Origin: Zunongwangia sp. ESRF-bin46
GTDB taxonomy: Bacteria > Bacteroidota > Bacteroidia > Flavobacteriales > Flavobacteriaceae
Direction: 5' to 3'
NCBI GenBank assembly: GCA_002631855.1
Contig: NTLF01000004.1
Coordinates: 1 to 64,000, forward strand
Length of the DNA stretch: 64,000 nt
This document shows positions 34,657-44,545 of the stretch, in pieces; within the stretch, counting starts at the first letter, position 1; every line of letters begins with the position of its first letter. The notes beneath the pieces are model-generated. The model did not search any database. It had not been told where the DNA came from and saw nothing but the letters and a program-made list of their open reading frames with translations. The position numbers were made by a program, and so were the translations under genes.

Positions 34657-34661
34657 AGGAT

Positions 34662-35900
34662 ATGCGCTCATTTATAATACTATTTCTGTCTTCAATACTG
34701 CTAATTTCTTGTAAGGAAGAAAAACCCAAAGCTGTATCTATGAAAGAGGATGTAACCATTTTAGCCGATGATACATTTAACGGTCGAAAAACTGGTACGG
34801 AAGGGGAACAAAAAGCCGCTGAATATATTATAAAACGATTTAAAGCAATTGGATTATCGCCAAAAGGATATAAAGGCAACTATACACAGACCTTCAGTTT
34901 TCGGGGCAGTAAAGATCCTCATAAAGAGGCTGAATTCGCTTCGAAATCTGACAGTGCGACAACTGGAACCAACGTCATTGGATATATAAACAACGAAGCA
35001 GAAACTACTGTAGTTATCGGCGCCCATTACGATCATTTAGGGATGGGTGGTGAAGGTTCGTTGTATCGCGAAGGAAAAGCCATCCACAACGGTGCAGATG
35101 ACAATGCCAGTGGTGTTGCAGTTATGCTGAAACTTGCCGATTCGTTAATTGCCTCTGCTCCACTCAATAATGAGAACAATTATCTTTTTATTGCTTTTTC
35201 TGGGGAAGAAGAAGGACTGTTAGGTTCTAACTACTTTGTAAAAAACCCAACCATCGACACTAAAAAAGTGAGCTATATGATCAATATGGATATGGTGGGC
35301 AGGTTAAATGAGGAAAAAACACTAGCTGTTCACGGTGTAGGTACTTCGCCTGTTTTTAAGCAAACGCTTTTTGCAAATAATGATGCTAATTTAAACATAG
35401 TAGAACACGAAAGCGGTGTTGGCCCAAGCGACCACACTTCTTTTTATTTGGCCGATATTCCGGTGCTTCATTTTTTTACGGGTCAACACGAGGATTATCA
35501 CAAACCCGGTGACGATGCCGAAAAGTTAAATTACGAAGGAATGCAGCAAATTTCAAAATATATTTTTTCTATTATTTCAGACTTAAACGATAACGGGCAG
35601 TTGGCTTTCACCAAAACCAAAAACGAAAGCGAAGTAGTACCCGACTTTAAAGTAACTTTAGGTGTAGTTCCCGACTATTTATTTGATGGTGAAGGTATGC
35701 GAATTGACGGTATTAGTGAAGACCGTCCCGCACAAAAAGCAGGGTTGCAAAAAGGTGATGTGGTTAAAAAAATGGGCGAACACGAAGTAACCGATATGAT
35801 GAGCTATATGAAATCACTTTCAAAATTTGAAAAAGGACAGACTACTACTGTTACTGTTGAAAGAGATGGTAAATTAATTGAAACTGAAGTCACTTTTTAG
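34662..35900 (+). CDS. M28 zinc peptidase with C-terminal PDZ domain, lipoprotein
   Basis: 412 residues. Lipobox LLISC (Cys17). M28 domain at about 25-305 with metal and catalytic motifs GAHYDHLG, HNGADDNASG, FSGEEEGLLGS, NMDMVGR and a terminal His near TSFYLADIPVLHFFTG. A PDZ domain follows at about 320-410 (GMRIDGISEDRPAQKAGLQ). Family members are aminopeptidases; an envelope-anchored PDZ form would trim peptides at the cell surface. The stop codon overlaps the last codon of the minus-strand DUF779 gene by four bases. Confidence 0.92.
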   Translation: MRSFIILFLSSILLISCKEEKPKAVSMKEDVTILADDTFNGRKTGTEGEQKAAEYIIKRFKAIGLSPKGYKGNYTQTFSFRGSKDPHKEAEFASKSDSATTGTNVIGYINNEAETTVVIGAHYDHLGMGGEGSLYREGKAIHNGADDNASGVAVMLKLADSLIASAPLNNENNYLFIAFSGEEEGLLGSNYFVKNPTIDTKKVSYMINMDMVGRLNEEKTLAVHGVGTSPVFKQTLFANNDANLNIVEHESGVGPSDHTSFYLADIPVLHFFTGQHEDYHKPGDDAEKLNYEGMQQISKYIFSIISDLNDNGQLAFTKTKNESEVVPDFKVTLGVVPDYLFDGEGMRIDGISEDRPAQKAGLQKGDVVKKMGEHEVTDMMSYMKSLSKFEKGQTTTVTVERDGKLIETEVTF

Positions 35901-36286
35901 GGTAAGGATTCATTTTTTTCGGCTTCCATTTTTCTGAAATGTTCATTCTCTGCTTCGGTTAATAATCTTGATTTTATTACAAATCGAAGGCCTAAAGGAA
36001 TTTCTACCGAAAAACTTGAACCGCGACCTTTGGTAATATCTACAGTTAAATGCGTGTGTTTCCAGTATTCATATTGGTCTTGATTCATATAAAATGAAAC
36101 TCCAGTAACTTCACCCAATAGAATATCACTTTCATCTAAATAAAAATCCTCTTTTGAAATTAACATAGGTGACGAGCCATCACAACAACCCCCACTTTGA
36201 TGAAAAATAAGGGAACCGTGCTGTTCTTTCATTTGTTCAACAATTTTCTTTGCTTCATCTGTTATTGCTACTCTACTATTTTTCAT
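35897..36286 (-). CDS. DUF779 protein linked to aldehyde dehydrogenase
   Basis: 129 residues with the DUF779 hallmark SGGCCDGSSPM near residues 31-41, including a vicinal Cys pair, and the segment YEYWKHTHLTVD. DUF779 genes are found beside acetaldehyde/aldehyde dehydrogenase genes, as here, 61 bases after ald. The exact biochemical function is not known to me; the Cys pair and acidic residues suggest metal or thiol chemistry. A GC-rich hairpin separates it from the dehydrogenase gene, which may lower its expression. Confidence 0.88.
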   Translation of the reverse strand: MKNSRVAITDEAKKIVEQMKEQHGSLIFHQSGGCCDGSSPMLISKEDFYLDESDILLGEVTGVSFYMNQDQYEYWKHTHLTVDITKGRGSSFSVEIPLGLRFVIKSRLLTEAENEHFRKMEAEKNESLP

Positions 36287-36306
36287 ACTCTAAATTTAGA
36301 AATAAA

Positions 36307-36327
36307 GGCCGGAAGTTAATTCCGGCC
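36307..36327 (-). terminator. GC-rich hairpin between aldehyde dehydrogenase and DUF779 genes
   Basis: GGCCGGAA / TTCCGGCC form a perfect 8-bp stem with a GTTAA loop; on the minus strand TTTATTTC follows. It is either a partial terminator inside the operon or an mRNA processing/stability element. Confidence 0.6.
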
Positions 36328-36347
36328 ATTTTAAAACCAATTAAATT

Positions 36348-37871
36348 CTAAAAGAAACCTAACTTTTTCTTATCATAGGAAATCAGCATATTTTTAGTTT
36401 GTCGATAATGATCGAGCATCATTTTATGGTTTTCACGACCAATCCCAGATTTTTTATACCCTCCGAAAGGTGCGTGTGCCGGATATGCATGATAGTTGTT
36501 CACCCATACTCTACCCGCTTTCACTTCTCTTGAAATTTGATATGCTTGATGCATATCGCGTGTCCAAACACCAGCTCCTAGACCATACAATGTGTCATTT
36601 GCAATTTCGATAGCATCTGCTTCATTTTTAAAACTTGTAACACATACTACAGGACCGAAAATTTCTTCTTGAAATACGCGCATCTTATTATTTCCTTTAA
36701 AAATAGTGGGCTTTATATAGTACCCACCTTCTAAGCCTTCGTTATAGGCAGACTCACCTCCGGTAAGTACTTCACAACCTTCTTCTTTACCAATATCTAA
36801 ATAGTTTAAAATTTTCTCGTATTGATCATTAGAGGCTTGCGCTCCCATCATCGTTTCTGGATCTAAAGGATGACCAATTTTAATAGCTTTGGTACGTTCT
36901 ACAACGCGCTCCATAAATTCATCGAAAATACTTTCTTCAACTAAAATTCGTGATGGACAGGTACATACTTCACCTTGATTAAAGGCAAAAAGAACAGCTC
37001 CTTCAATAGCTTTATCAAGAAAATCATCATCTTGATCCATCACACTTTTAAAGAATATATTTGGTGATTTGCCTCCTAATTCCAATGTAACAGGAATTAT
37101 GTTCTTGGAAGCATACTGCATAATCATTTGGCCTGTGGTAGTTTCACCCGTAAAAGCAATTTTATTAATGCGCGAACTAGAAGCCAGTGGTTTTCCTGCC
37201 TCAAGACCAAATCCATTTATAATATTTAAAACGCCATCTGGAACGACATCTTGAATTAATTCTGCTAAAATTATAATCCCCACTGGGGTTTGTTCGGCTG
37301 GTTTTAGTATTACACAATTACCAGCTGCCAAAGCAGGAGCTAACTTCCAAGCTGCCATTAAAATTGGAAAATTCCAAGGGATAATTTGACCAACAACTCC
37401 AAGAGGCTCCCAAATATTTAATGAAACAGTGTTTTCATCTAATTCACTAGCCCCACCTTCTTCCGCTCTAATTACGCCCGCAAAATACCTAAAGTGATCT
37501 ACCGCCAATGGCAAATCTGCATTGGTTGTTTCACGAATAGGCTTTCCGTTATCCCAGGTTTCGGCTCGTGCTAATGTTTCAATATTTGCTTCAATAATGT
37601 CGGCAATTTTTAAAAGTACATTGCTTCGTTCGGTTGCAGAGGTTCTATTCCAAGTTTTAGCGGCTTCCCAAGCAGCATCTAACGCTTTATCCACATCTTC
37701 TTTTGTAGATCGCGCTACTTTTGTAAATGAATTTCCATCTACGGGGGAAATACTTTCAAAATATTCTCCCTTTACAGGTTTTTCCCACTTTCCACCAATA
37801 AAATTATCGTATGTATCTTTAAATTGTGGTCGTTCAATGGCTTTTCCTTTTTCAGTTTTTATATCGCTCAT
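36348..37871 (-). CDS. NAD(P)-dependent aldehyde dehydrogenase (ExaC/AldB-like)
   Basis: 507 residues, ALDH superfamily. Visible: [15 protein letters not shown] (catalytic Asn), ELGGKSPN (general base Glu), [12 protein letters not shown] (nucleophilic Cys) and the C-terminal [13 protein letters not shown]. The CTCPSR context with a downstream DUF779 gene places it with acetaldehyde dehydrogenases used in alcohol/2,3-diol oxidation. An AraC-type regulator is encoded divergently, probably controlling it. Full length for the family; oxidises an aldehyde, most likely acetaldehyde or another short chain, in the cytoplasm. Confidence 0.94.
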   Translation of the reverse strand: MSDIKTEKGKAIERPQFKDTYDNFIGGKWEKPVKGEYFESISPVDGNSFTKVARSTKEDVDKALDAAWEAAKTWNRTSATERSNVLLKIADIIEANIETLARAETWDNGKPIRETTNADLPLAVDHFRYFAGVIRAEEGGASELDENTVSLNIWEPLGVVGQIIPWNFPILMAAWKLAPALAAGNCVILKPAEQTPVGIIILAELIQDVVPDGVLNIINGFGLEAGKPLASSSRINKIAFTGETTTGQMIMQYASKNIIPVTLELGGKSPNIFFKSVMDQDDDFLDKAIEGAVLFAFNQGEVCTCPSRILVEESIFDEFMERVVERTKAIKIGHPLDPETMMGAQASNDQYEKILNYLDIGKEEGCEVLTGGESAYNEGLEGGYYIKPTIFKGNNKMRVFQEEIFGPVVCVTSFKNEADAIEIANDTLYGLGAGVWTRDMHQAYQISREVKAGRVWVNNYHAYPAHAPFGGYKKSGIGRENHKMMLDHYRQTKNMLISYDKKKLGFF

Positions 37872-37999
37872 AATGATAAACTTTTAGATATTATTTTGTG
37901 AATTACTTAATTTTAATAAAGATATTTTATTATATTATCAGTTAATTGAACAATTCTATTGAAGACTAACACATTTCTATTTTTTACGATTTTTACTGA

Positions 38000-38007
38000 T
38001 ATTTTTG
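38000..38007 (+). promoter_or_regulatory. -7 box (TATTTTTG) of the AraC-type regulator
   Basis: TATTTTTG matches TAnnTTTG, 13 bases before the ATG at 38021, implying a nearly leaderless mRNA. No match to a -33 TTTG at the usual spacing. Confidence 0.5.
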
Positions 38008-38020
38008 TGTAATATTGATT

Positions 38021-38938
38021 ATGAATCATTCCTTAGCAAGACATAAAGAGAGTCGGAAAATTTTCACCTTGGTTGAAAACAGAACAACTTATAATGCCGA
38101 ATATTCTGAATTAAATATTTTTGAAACACACAAAGTAGCAGAACGTGTTTCGCTTACATTCGATTTTCCTGTTATTGCCAGTATGCTTACAGGGAAAAAA
38201 ATAATGCACCTTAGTGATATTCCTGAATTCGACTTTCTTCCCGGCGAGTCAGTGGTTATGCCGGCTAATAAGGAAATGGTTATTGACTTTCCCATTGCTA
38301 CTAAAAGCAGTCCTACACAGTGTTTAGCACTCGGGATTGACCCTGAAAAAATAAACGAAGTTGCCTTAAAGTTTAACCAACAAGTTGAAATTGAAAACGA
38401 AAACAACAACTGGAACCTGGAAGAAGGTATCGCTTCTCACCTTACCAATCAAATTGAAGTAAATTACCTTATTGATAGATTGGTGAATACATTTACTGAA
38501 AATTCTTCATCTAAAGATGTGTTGTTAGATTTAATGATTCAAGAGCTGATTATCCGTCTGCTTCAAACAAAAGCCAAATTCAGTATTTTAAATGACCACT
38601 TAGAAATTTTTAGCGATACTCGTATTGGCTCTGTAGTAAAATACATCAAGGAAAACTTAACCAACAAAAACATTAGCGTGGACACCTTAGCCGAAAAGGC
38701 ATATATGAGTACGTCTAATTTTCACAAAAAGTTCAAAAATACTTTAGGCGTTTCGCCAATAGATTTTATGAATTCAGAAAAGATAAAGTTTGCAAAAAGG
38801 CTAATGAAAAAAAATAAGACTATGCTTATTTCAGAAATTGCTTTTAAATCTGGATTTAATAATGTGAGTTACTTTAACCGGCAGTTTAAAAAATTAGAGC
38901 TGATGACCCCGCAGCAATTTCGACTTTCTATTCACTAA
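38021..38938 (+). CDS. AraC-family transcriptional regulator
   Basis: 305 residues from ATG 38021 (the TTG at 38015 is unlikely given the promoter position). An N-terminal AraC ligand/oligomerisation domain (about 10-190, DIPEFDFLPGESVVMPAN) and two C-terminal HTH modules (about 205-303; AEKAYMSTSNFHKKFKNTLGVSP and FKSGFNNVSYFNRQFKK). It is divergent from the aldehyde dehydrogenase gene and probably senses an aldehyde or alcohol to activate it; the inducer is unknown. Confidence 0.92.
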   Translation: MNHSLARHKESRKIFTLVENRTTYNAEYSELNIFETHKVAERVSLTFDFPVIASMLTGKKIMHLSDIPEFDFLPGESVVMPANKEMVIDFPIATKSSPTQCLALGIDPEKINEVALKFNQQVEIENENNNWNLEEGIASHLTNQIEVNYLIDRLVNTFTENSSSKDVLLDLMIQELIIRLLQTKAKFSILNDHLEIFSDTRIGSVVKYIKENLTNKNISVDTLAEKAYMSTSNFHKKFKNTLGVSPIDFMNSEKIKFAKRLMKKNKTMLISEIAFKSGFNNVSYFNRQFKKLELMTPQQFRLSIH

Positions 38939-38939
38939 A

Positions 38940-40427
38940 TTAAGCCCTACTTAACAAGCTCTTAAAAAACACAAAGCCAAAGCCCACAAAAAGCATCAAG
39001 TGAAACGGAAATAGACCAAAGTCGCCGTCTTCCTTTCCTACCACAAAAGCACTGTACATTCCAAATGCAAAGTAGAGCATTAAAATGCCTTCAATAATCG
39101 TGTTTGCTGAAAAGTTTTTAGTCAAGTATTTATTTTCTTTCCAACTTTCTTTTAGGGAAATATTGAATTTTGGTGTTCTTATAAAGTCGCTTTTCTTACC
39201 AAAATGCCCTTCCAACACAGCAAGTGAGTTATGAACCGAAAAACCCATTGCCACCGAAAAGAAGGTGAAAAACATCCCAATATATTTCAGGAAGTTTTTA
39301 AATCCGCCGCCATGGATTTTTGAATATGTGAGCCAATAACACATAAAAAAGATAACCGTACTAAAGGCAAATCCCGCCAACACATAAAATACAATCGCCC
39401 ATTCGGGGTGTGCTGCCTTTATGTACAACATCGGCACACTTAAAATGGCCACAGTCAATATCAATAAAAACATGCTGCTGTTCAACAAATGAAAGAAGCT
39501 ATGAAACTTTGTTTTCCAAGAAACGGAAGGGTCTTTTAATAATCTCAAATAGAGTTTCTGAAAGTTTTCAGCAGCACCTTTATTCCATCGAAATTGCTGT
39601 GATTTGGCAGCACTGATCACCACAGGAAGCTCAGCCGGCGTTTCTACATCTTCCAAGTATTTAAACTTCCATTTTTTAAGTTGAGCACGGTAACTTAGAT
39701 CCAAGTCTTCAGTCAAGGTGTCGCCTTCCCAGTTTCCGGCATCGATGATGCAAGCCTTTCGCCATACACCGGCAGTACCGTTAAAGTTGATAAAGTGGTT
39801 TCCAAAATTTCGCCCTACTTGTTCTAAAACAAAGTGAAAATCGAGCGCAAAGGCTTGTATTTTTGTAAGTAGCGAATAGTCTCTATTAATATGGCCCCAA
39901 CGGGTTTGCACCACACCAATTTTTTCATCTTTAAAATAAGGAACTGTTTTTTTCAACCAGTCTTTCTTCGGAAGGAAATCGGCATCAAAAATTGCAATAA
40001 ACTCGCCTTTTGCGGTCTTCAACCCTTCTTTTAATGCTCCCGCCTTAAAACCAGAACGGTCTTCCCTGCTCATTTGTTTAATATCCAACCCTGAAGCTTG
40101 CAGTTTTTTTATGTGAGCAGCAGTAGCTTGAAAAGATTCGTCGGTAGAGTCGTCTAACACTTGAATCTCTAACTTATCTTTTGGGTATTCTAATTCCGCA
40201 ATATTATTCAGTAAACGTTCCATTACATACAACTCGTTATAAACGGGCAATTGAATGGTTACAAACGGAATTTCTTCAGGGTTTGAAAAATCGAAAGTGG
40301 GGTCCGTATCCTTTTTGTTTCTAGCTTTTAGGTAATTGACAAACAAATTGAGTTGTGCCAAAGCATACAGAAAAATAAGTAGCAATGCTATGGAATAAAT
40401 TACAACGATGCTTATTTCGAATATCAT
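38940..40427 (-). CDS. Membrane glycosyltransferase family 2 (processive-type)
   Basis: 495 residues. One N-terminal membrane helix, a GT2 catalytic domain (about 45-300) with IQLPVYNE, DDSTDES, FDADFLP, TEDLDLSYRAQ and the QQFRW motif of processive or glucosylceramide-synthase-like enzymes, then four C-terminal membrane helices. Members build polysaccharides or glycosylate lipids from nucleotide sugars at the cytoplasmic face. It overlaps the upstream GT2 gene by four bases, so both probably act on the same envelope glycan or glycolipid. Product unknown. Confidence 0.9.
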   Translation of the reverse strand: MIFEISIVVIYSIALLLIFLYALAQLNLFVNYLKARNKKDTDPTFDFSNPEEIPFVTIQLPVYNELYVMERLLNNIAELEYPKDKLEIQVLDDSTDESFQATAAHIKKLQASGLDIKQMSREDRSGFKAGALKEGLKTAKGEFIAIFDADFLPKKDWLKKTVPYFKDEKIGVVQTRWGHINRDYSLLTKIQAFALDFHFVLEQVGRNFGNHFINFNGTAGVWRKACIIDAGNWEGDTLTEDLDLSYRAQLKKWKFKYLEDVETPAELPVVISAAKSQQFRWNKGAAENFQKLYLRLLKDPSVSWKTKFHSFFHLLNSSMFLLILTVAILSVPMLYIKAAHPEWAIVFYVLAGFAFSTVIFFMCYWLTYSKIHGGGFKNFLKYIGMFFTFFSVAMGFSVHNSLAVLEGHFGKKSDFIRTPKFNISLKESWKENKYLTKNFSANTIIEGILMLYFAFGMYSAFVVGKEDGDFGLFPFHLMLFVGFGFVFFKSLLSRA

Positions 40428-41119
40428 TTTTTAAAACTATATTTAAAGATCCAACTTAGGATTTTTACGCCGGCAAAGATAGCACCTTTTACGGTTCCTG
40501 AAACTTTTGAAACACCTATTCTATTCCTATAATTTACTGGTATTTCTTTATAAGAATAGTTTCGTTTTAAAGCCTTTAATTGCATCTCTACGGTCCATCC
40601 ATATGTTTTATCTTCCATATTTAGAAGAAGCAATTTATCATACTTTATAGCCCGAAACGGCCCAAGATCTGTAAATTTTGAGTTAAAGAAAAGCCGCATT
40701 AACGAAGTTGCTAACCAATTTCCAAACTTCTGCGGAAATGTCATAGAACCATCTTCTCTCAATTCTTTTACACGTGCCCCGATTACAAAATCGATATTTT
40801 CTTCAATAATAGGTGCAACAATTTTTGAAAGCTCTTCTGGATAGTCACTATAGTCGCCGTCCAAAAAAACAACAATATTAGGTTTAGGGTTTTGTCGGGC
40901 TATGTGGTCCATTCCTTTCAAGCAAGCGTAACCATATCCTCTTTTTTCTTCTGAAAGAACTGTGGCACCGGCTTTTTTTGCAACCGTTTCAGTTTCATCG
41001 GTAGAGTTATTACTAACAACAATGATTTCTGAAACTTGTTTAGGAACATCACCAATTACCTTGGCAATAGAACCGGCTTCGTTAAAAGCCGGAATAATAA
41101 CTTTTATAATTGGAGGCAT
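40424..41119 (-). CDS. Family 2 glycosyltransferase (DPM1-like)
   Basis: 231 residues, no membrane anchor beyond a hydrophobic C-terminus. GT-A motifs: IIPAFNEAGSI, VVSNNSTDET, FLDGDYSDYPEEL (metal Asp) and GPFRAIKYDKLL. Resembles dolichol/undecaprenyl-phosphate sugar synthases that load a lipid carrier. Translationally coupled (four-base overlap) to the membrane GT2 downstream. A role in making a polyprenyl-phosphate sugar for the GT-C enzyme at 32004 is conceivable but speculative. Confidence 0.9.
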   Translation of the reverse strand: MPPIIKVIIPAFNEAGSIAKVIGDVPKQVSEIIVVSNNSTDETETVAKKAGATVLSEEKRGYGYACLKGMDHIARQNPKPNIVVFLDGDYSDYPEELSKIVAPIIEENIDFVIGARVKELREDGSMTFPQKFGNWLATSLMRLFFNSKFTDLGPFRAIKYDKLLLLNMEDKTYGWTVEMQLKALKRNYSYKEIPVNYRNRIGVSKVSGTVKGAIFAGVKILSWIFKYSFKK

Positions 41120-41186
41120 GTAGATTTTAGGTTGAAAAAGGGTTTCTTTTAAGATTTGTAGCTGATTTTAATTTGTGTCAAAATTT

Positions 41187-43088
41187 TTATTTCCCATTTA
41201 CATATTCCATTAAATCTACATCATTCCCTAATAGGACTTCATTTCCTTCAATACGGCCTTTTCGTGGACCGTCTTCCAGTTTTAAAACACCACGTGGACA
41301 TACTGCAGAACAAATACCGCAGCCCACACACGAGCTTCGCACAATGTTTTCACCTTTTTGAGCGTAGGCTTTTACATCGATTCCCATTTCGCAATAGGTA
41401 GAACAGTTTCCGCAAGAGATACATTGTCCGCCATTTGTGGTAATTCTAAAACGTGAAAATAAACGTTGCTGAAATCCTAAAATCGCAGCCATCGGGCATC
41501 CAAAACGACACCAAACACGGCTTCCGAAGATAGGATAAAAACCAACCCCAATAACACCGCTAAACATGGCACCAATTAAAAAACCATAGGTTTGGCGCAA
41601 TTCATACGCATTAAAGAAAAATAGTTTTCCAGGTGTACTGAAATACGTGAACAATAAAATAGATGTTACCACTACAAAATATCCAATAGCACCATATTTA
41701 GCATCTTTTGCTAATTGTTCTCTTCTAAAAAGCATAACACCGCCAAAAACTAAGGTTAGCAACCCGATCACAAACCAAATGAAAAACTCTTTTGATATCC
41801 ACAAATTATCGAAAAATGAAGTTTCTACTCCATCATTAATTGTCAGGTATTCTTTTGAAGCAGAATCTACTAATAATGAAGCACTCAATCCGTTTTTTAA
41901 TCGAGTAAGGGCGATTTCATTTTCAGTTTCAGAAATAATATGAAAAGGAATATTAATTCCTTCAGTGGTTTCTAAAACTGGTGCTTTTTTCGAATCGGCT
42001 TTATTGATAAAAACCACCTGACTTGCGTTGGCTTTTTGTGCCGCCAAAATACGTTCGTTAATGGGTTTTCCATCTGGATCACTCATAAAAACGGTTTTGT
42101 TTTCCAGTCCGCTCCATTCACTTATAGATTGTGATTCGTTCCCCTGTAAATAACTAAACACAACCGCTGTAGTCATTACCGTAACAAATACCACTACACT
42201 GTGAACTACCCAGCGTTCCACCTTCCATGCGACCATGCGTTTGTCTGATAAATGACGAAAAGGGTCTCCAGCAGTTTCGGCCAAACCACCACAACCACAT
42301 ACCCATGAGCAATACCATCGTTTTCCGTATTTATAGGTTAAAATAGGTGTGATTACAAAAATGGAAAGGATTCCGAAGATGATCATAATCAACCCAACAT
42401 CGCCAGCACTTAAAAATTCATCTATCTTATAACCAGCAAAAAGCTCATAGTTAAGCGGCCAAATATTTTTAAAATCGTAATACGGTTGATTAAGGCGAAC
42501 TAAGATTTCAGGAATAATAAATGCAAAACTCAACTGAAAGAACATTACCGAAAAGGTTCTAATAACTTCATATCGGTTATGACGGTATTTCCAGATAAAC
42601 TTTATTCCGAAAGCTAAAATCGCCAAGGTATAAAGCGTTCCGTATAAAAACCATTGACTAGCTGGATTGCCACTTAAAAATTTACTCAAGGGATCGAATA
42701 ATGAAATCACCCCTGTGTTATCACCGTCTTTAACCAAACCTAGATACTGCGGAAACCAATACAACGCCACATAAAACAAGGTTAATGTCATACCTAATAT
42801 CCAACCCCAAAAACCACGTGATGATAGTGATTTAAAGTATACACCATTATTGCTTATCCCTTCGTGTTTACTTAAGTATTCTGCCCTAGAAAACCATATA
42901 GTACCTACTGCCATAGACAATAATGAAACACTCAACCACAACGTTTTATTCGGAAAATTGACATTAAATAATGCTACAAATAACACTAACAGACCAGCTA
43001 AACCTATAAAGCTTGCTATTTTTTGTTGGGTATTAATTGTTTTTGGTGGTTCGCCTGTTAGGCTCATATTACGTTGAAAAGTACTCAT
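41187..43088 (-). CDS. Polytopic membrane protein with two 4Fe-4S clusters (NapH/CcoG/NosR-like)
   Basis: 633 residues with about ten membrane helices, Cys motifs in loops (WYCSWVCGCGG near residue 262, and CRFGCPM near 528), and a C-terminal pair of 4Fe-4S ferredoxin motifs (CISCGNCSTYCEMG; CVGCGICSAVCPRG). This architecture is shared with NapH, CcoG and the C-terminal part of NosR, membrane electron-transfer proteins. The FAD oxidoreductase gene ends four bases upstream. Together they look like an electron-transfer pair linking NAD(P)H to a membrane acceptor; the final acceptor is not evident. Confidence 0.88.
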   Translation of the reverse strand: MSTFQRNMSLTGEPPKTINTQQKIASFIGLAGLLVLFVALFNVNFPNKTLWLSVSLLSMAVGTIWFSRAEYLSKHEGISNNGVYFKSLSSRGFWGWILGMTLTLFYVALYWFPQYLGLVKDGDNTGVISLFDPLSKFLSGNPASQWFLYGTLYTLAILAFGIKFIWKYRHNRYEVIRTFSVMFFQLSFAFIIPEILVRLNQPYYDFKNIWPLNYELFAGYKIDEFLSAGDVGLIMIIFGILSIFVITPILTYKYGKRWYCSWVCGCGGLAETAGDPFRHLSDKRMVAWKVERWVVHSVVVFVTVMTTAVVFSYLQGNESQSISEWSGLENKTVFMSDPDGKPINERILAAQKANASQVVFINKADSKKAPVLETTEGINIPFHIISETENEIALTRLKNGLSASLLVDSASKEYLTINDGVETSFFDNLWISKEFFIWFVIGLLTLVFGGVMLFRREQLAKDAKYGAIGYFVVVTSILLFTYFSTPGKLFFFNAYELRQTYGFLIGAMFSGVIGVGFYPIFGSRVWCRFGCPMAAILGFQQRLFSRFRITTNGGQCISCGNCSTYCEMGIDVKAYAQKGENIVRSSCVGCGICSAVCPRGVLKLEDGPRKGRIEGNEVLLGNDVDLMEYVNGK

Positions 43089-43092
43089 AAGG

Positions 43093-44400
43093 TTATGCAG
43101 TTACAGGTTGTTGATTTTTATAAGCTGAAAGAATTTCTTTTTCATATTTTCTATAAAATTCAGGATCAAAATTGGCTTGTTTTAAATGTTTTATCACATA
43201 ATCGACGTCTCTATTTTCATTAAGCCAACGGTCAAAAACTTCGTGACGCATTCGTATTCCGAAGGTGTTTATTCCTAAAAATTGTTTGTTTTCTGTATGG
43301 TAAGAAACGGTAATACATCTAAGATCGCTCTTACACTTCCAATGAAATTGCGCTTCAGAATCTTTTCGTCTATCTTTGGGTTGCACCCAACCATAGGTTT
43401 GATATTCTATGTCGAAAAATTTGGCACTGTTAAACCAGTTCCCAGGGTTATACTCCCAAGGGTTACCACAAATAGTTTGTGCAAGCGTTTCGCCCATAAT
43501 CCGACCTGTGTACCATACTGCTTCAACTGGTGGGCGGTTTCCAATTGGTTCACGTTGTTGAGCACAATCACCGATTGCATAGACGTCTTTTACACTGGTT
43601 TCCAATTTCCGGTTAACTAAAACACCTTTATCGGTTTCAATCCCTGAATCTTTTAAAAATGTGATATTCGGTTTTACTCCGGTTGTAATCCCAACCACCT
43701 TGCATGGAATTTCTTCACCAGTTTCTTTTATAACAACGGCTCGTACGTTTCCGTTTTCATCATCTAAAATTTTATCGAGATTAGTTTCGTGACGGATATC
43801 AACGCCATGTGATTGAATGTGGCGTGATAACATTTCTGCTTCAGGTTTTGGTAAAGCGCTAGTCCAAAAAGCATCTTCGCGAACCAGCATAGTCACTTCA
43901 ATTCCCCGGGTGCGAAGCATTTCAGCCATTTCTACACCTATTAATCCGCCGCCTACTATAACCGCATTAGGGCACTCTTTTTTATTGGGTGCGTTTTTTT
44001 CTAATTTTTCTAAATCTTGCTTGGTCACTAAACCTTGCACACCGTTTAAATCGAGCCCTTCCCACCCAAATGTATTGGTAGTAGAACCAGAAGCGATAAT
44101 CAATTTATCGTAATGCATAGCATCTCCTTCAGCAAAATGAAGTGTTTTAGCATCTGTATCAACTTTTTCTACGTAAGCATTTTTGAGGTTTAAATCATTT
44201 TTCTTCCAGAAATAGCTTTCGTATGGTTCAATATCCCACCAGCGCATATGGCCCATATACACATACATGAGAGCCGTTCGGGAAAAAAAATAATCTGCTT
44301 CAGCAGAAATAAGTGTGATTTTTTTATCAGATTCTTTTCGGATATGTCGAGCCGCCGTAACGCCCGCAATGCCATTTCCAATAATAACGATATGTTCCAT
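43093..44400 (-). CDS. NAD(P)/FAD-dependent oxidoreductase (pyridine nucleotide-disulfide family)
   Basis: 435 residues. FAD-binding GNGIAGVTAA at the N-terminus, NAD(P)-binding VGGGLIGVEMAEML near residue 155, and a second FAD contact, YAIGDCAQ, near 273. No redox-active Cys pair, so it resembles ferredoxin/rubredoxin reductases and the NirB flavin domain. It is directly upstream of and nearly abutting the membrane 4Fe-4S gene (gap four bases), suggesting it feeds electrons into that protein. Substrate not determined. Confidence 0.9.
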   Translation of the reverse strand: MEHIVIIGNGIAGVTAARHIRKESDKKITLISAEADYFFSRTALMYVYMGHMRWWDIEPYESYFWKKNDLNLKNAYVEKVDTDAKTLHFAEGDAMHYDKLIIASGSTTNTFGWEGLDLNGVQGLVTKQDLEKLEKNAPNKKECPNAVIVGGGLIGVEMAEMLRTRGIEVTMLVREDAFWTSALPKPEAEMLSRHIQSHGVDIRHETNLDKILDDENGNVRAVVIKETGEEIPCKVVGITTGVKPNITFLKDSGIETDKGVLVNRKLETSVKDVYAIGDCAQQREPIGNRPPVEAVWYTGRIMGETLAQTICGNPWEYNPGNWFNSAKFFDIEYQTYGWVQPKDRRKDSEAQFHWKCKSDLRCITVSYHTENKQFLGINTFGIRMRHEVFDRWLNENRDVDYVIKHLKQANFDPEFYRKYEKEILSAYKNQQPVTA

Positions 44401-44545
44401 AGAAAGAGAAGTATTGCTTTTATGTCGTACTTAAATGTACGCAATTACATGCAAAACAGATTACAAATTAAAATAAGGGACAAATTAACTTGTGCTATTT
44501 GTAAGTTTTACTGAAACCAAGACGACTTAGAATGCGTAAATTATT

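Noticed and set aside
43282-44113. Plus-strand ORFs inside the FAD oxidoreductase gene
   Set aside because: Shadows without recognisable domains or promoters.
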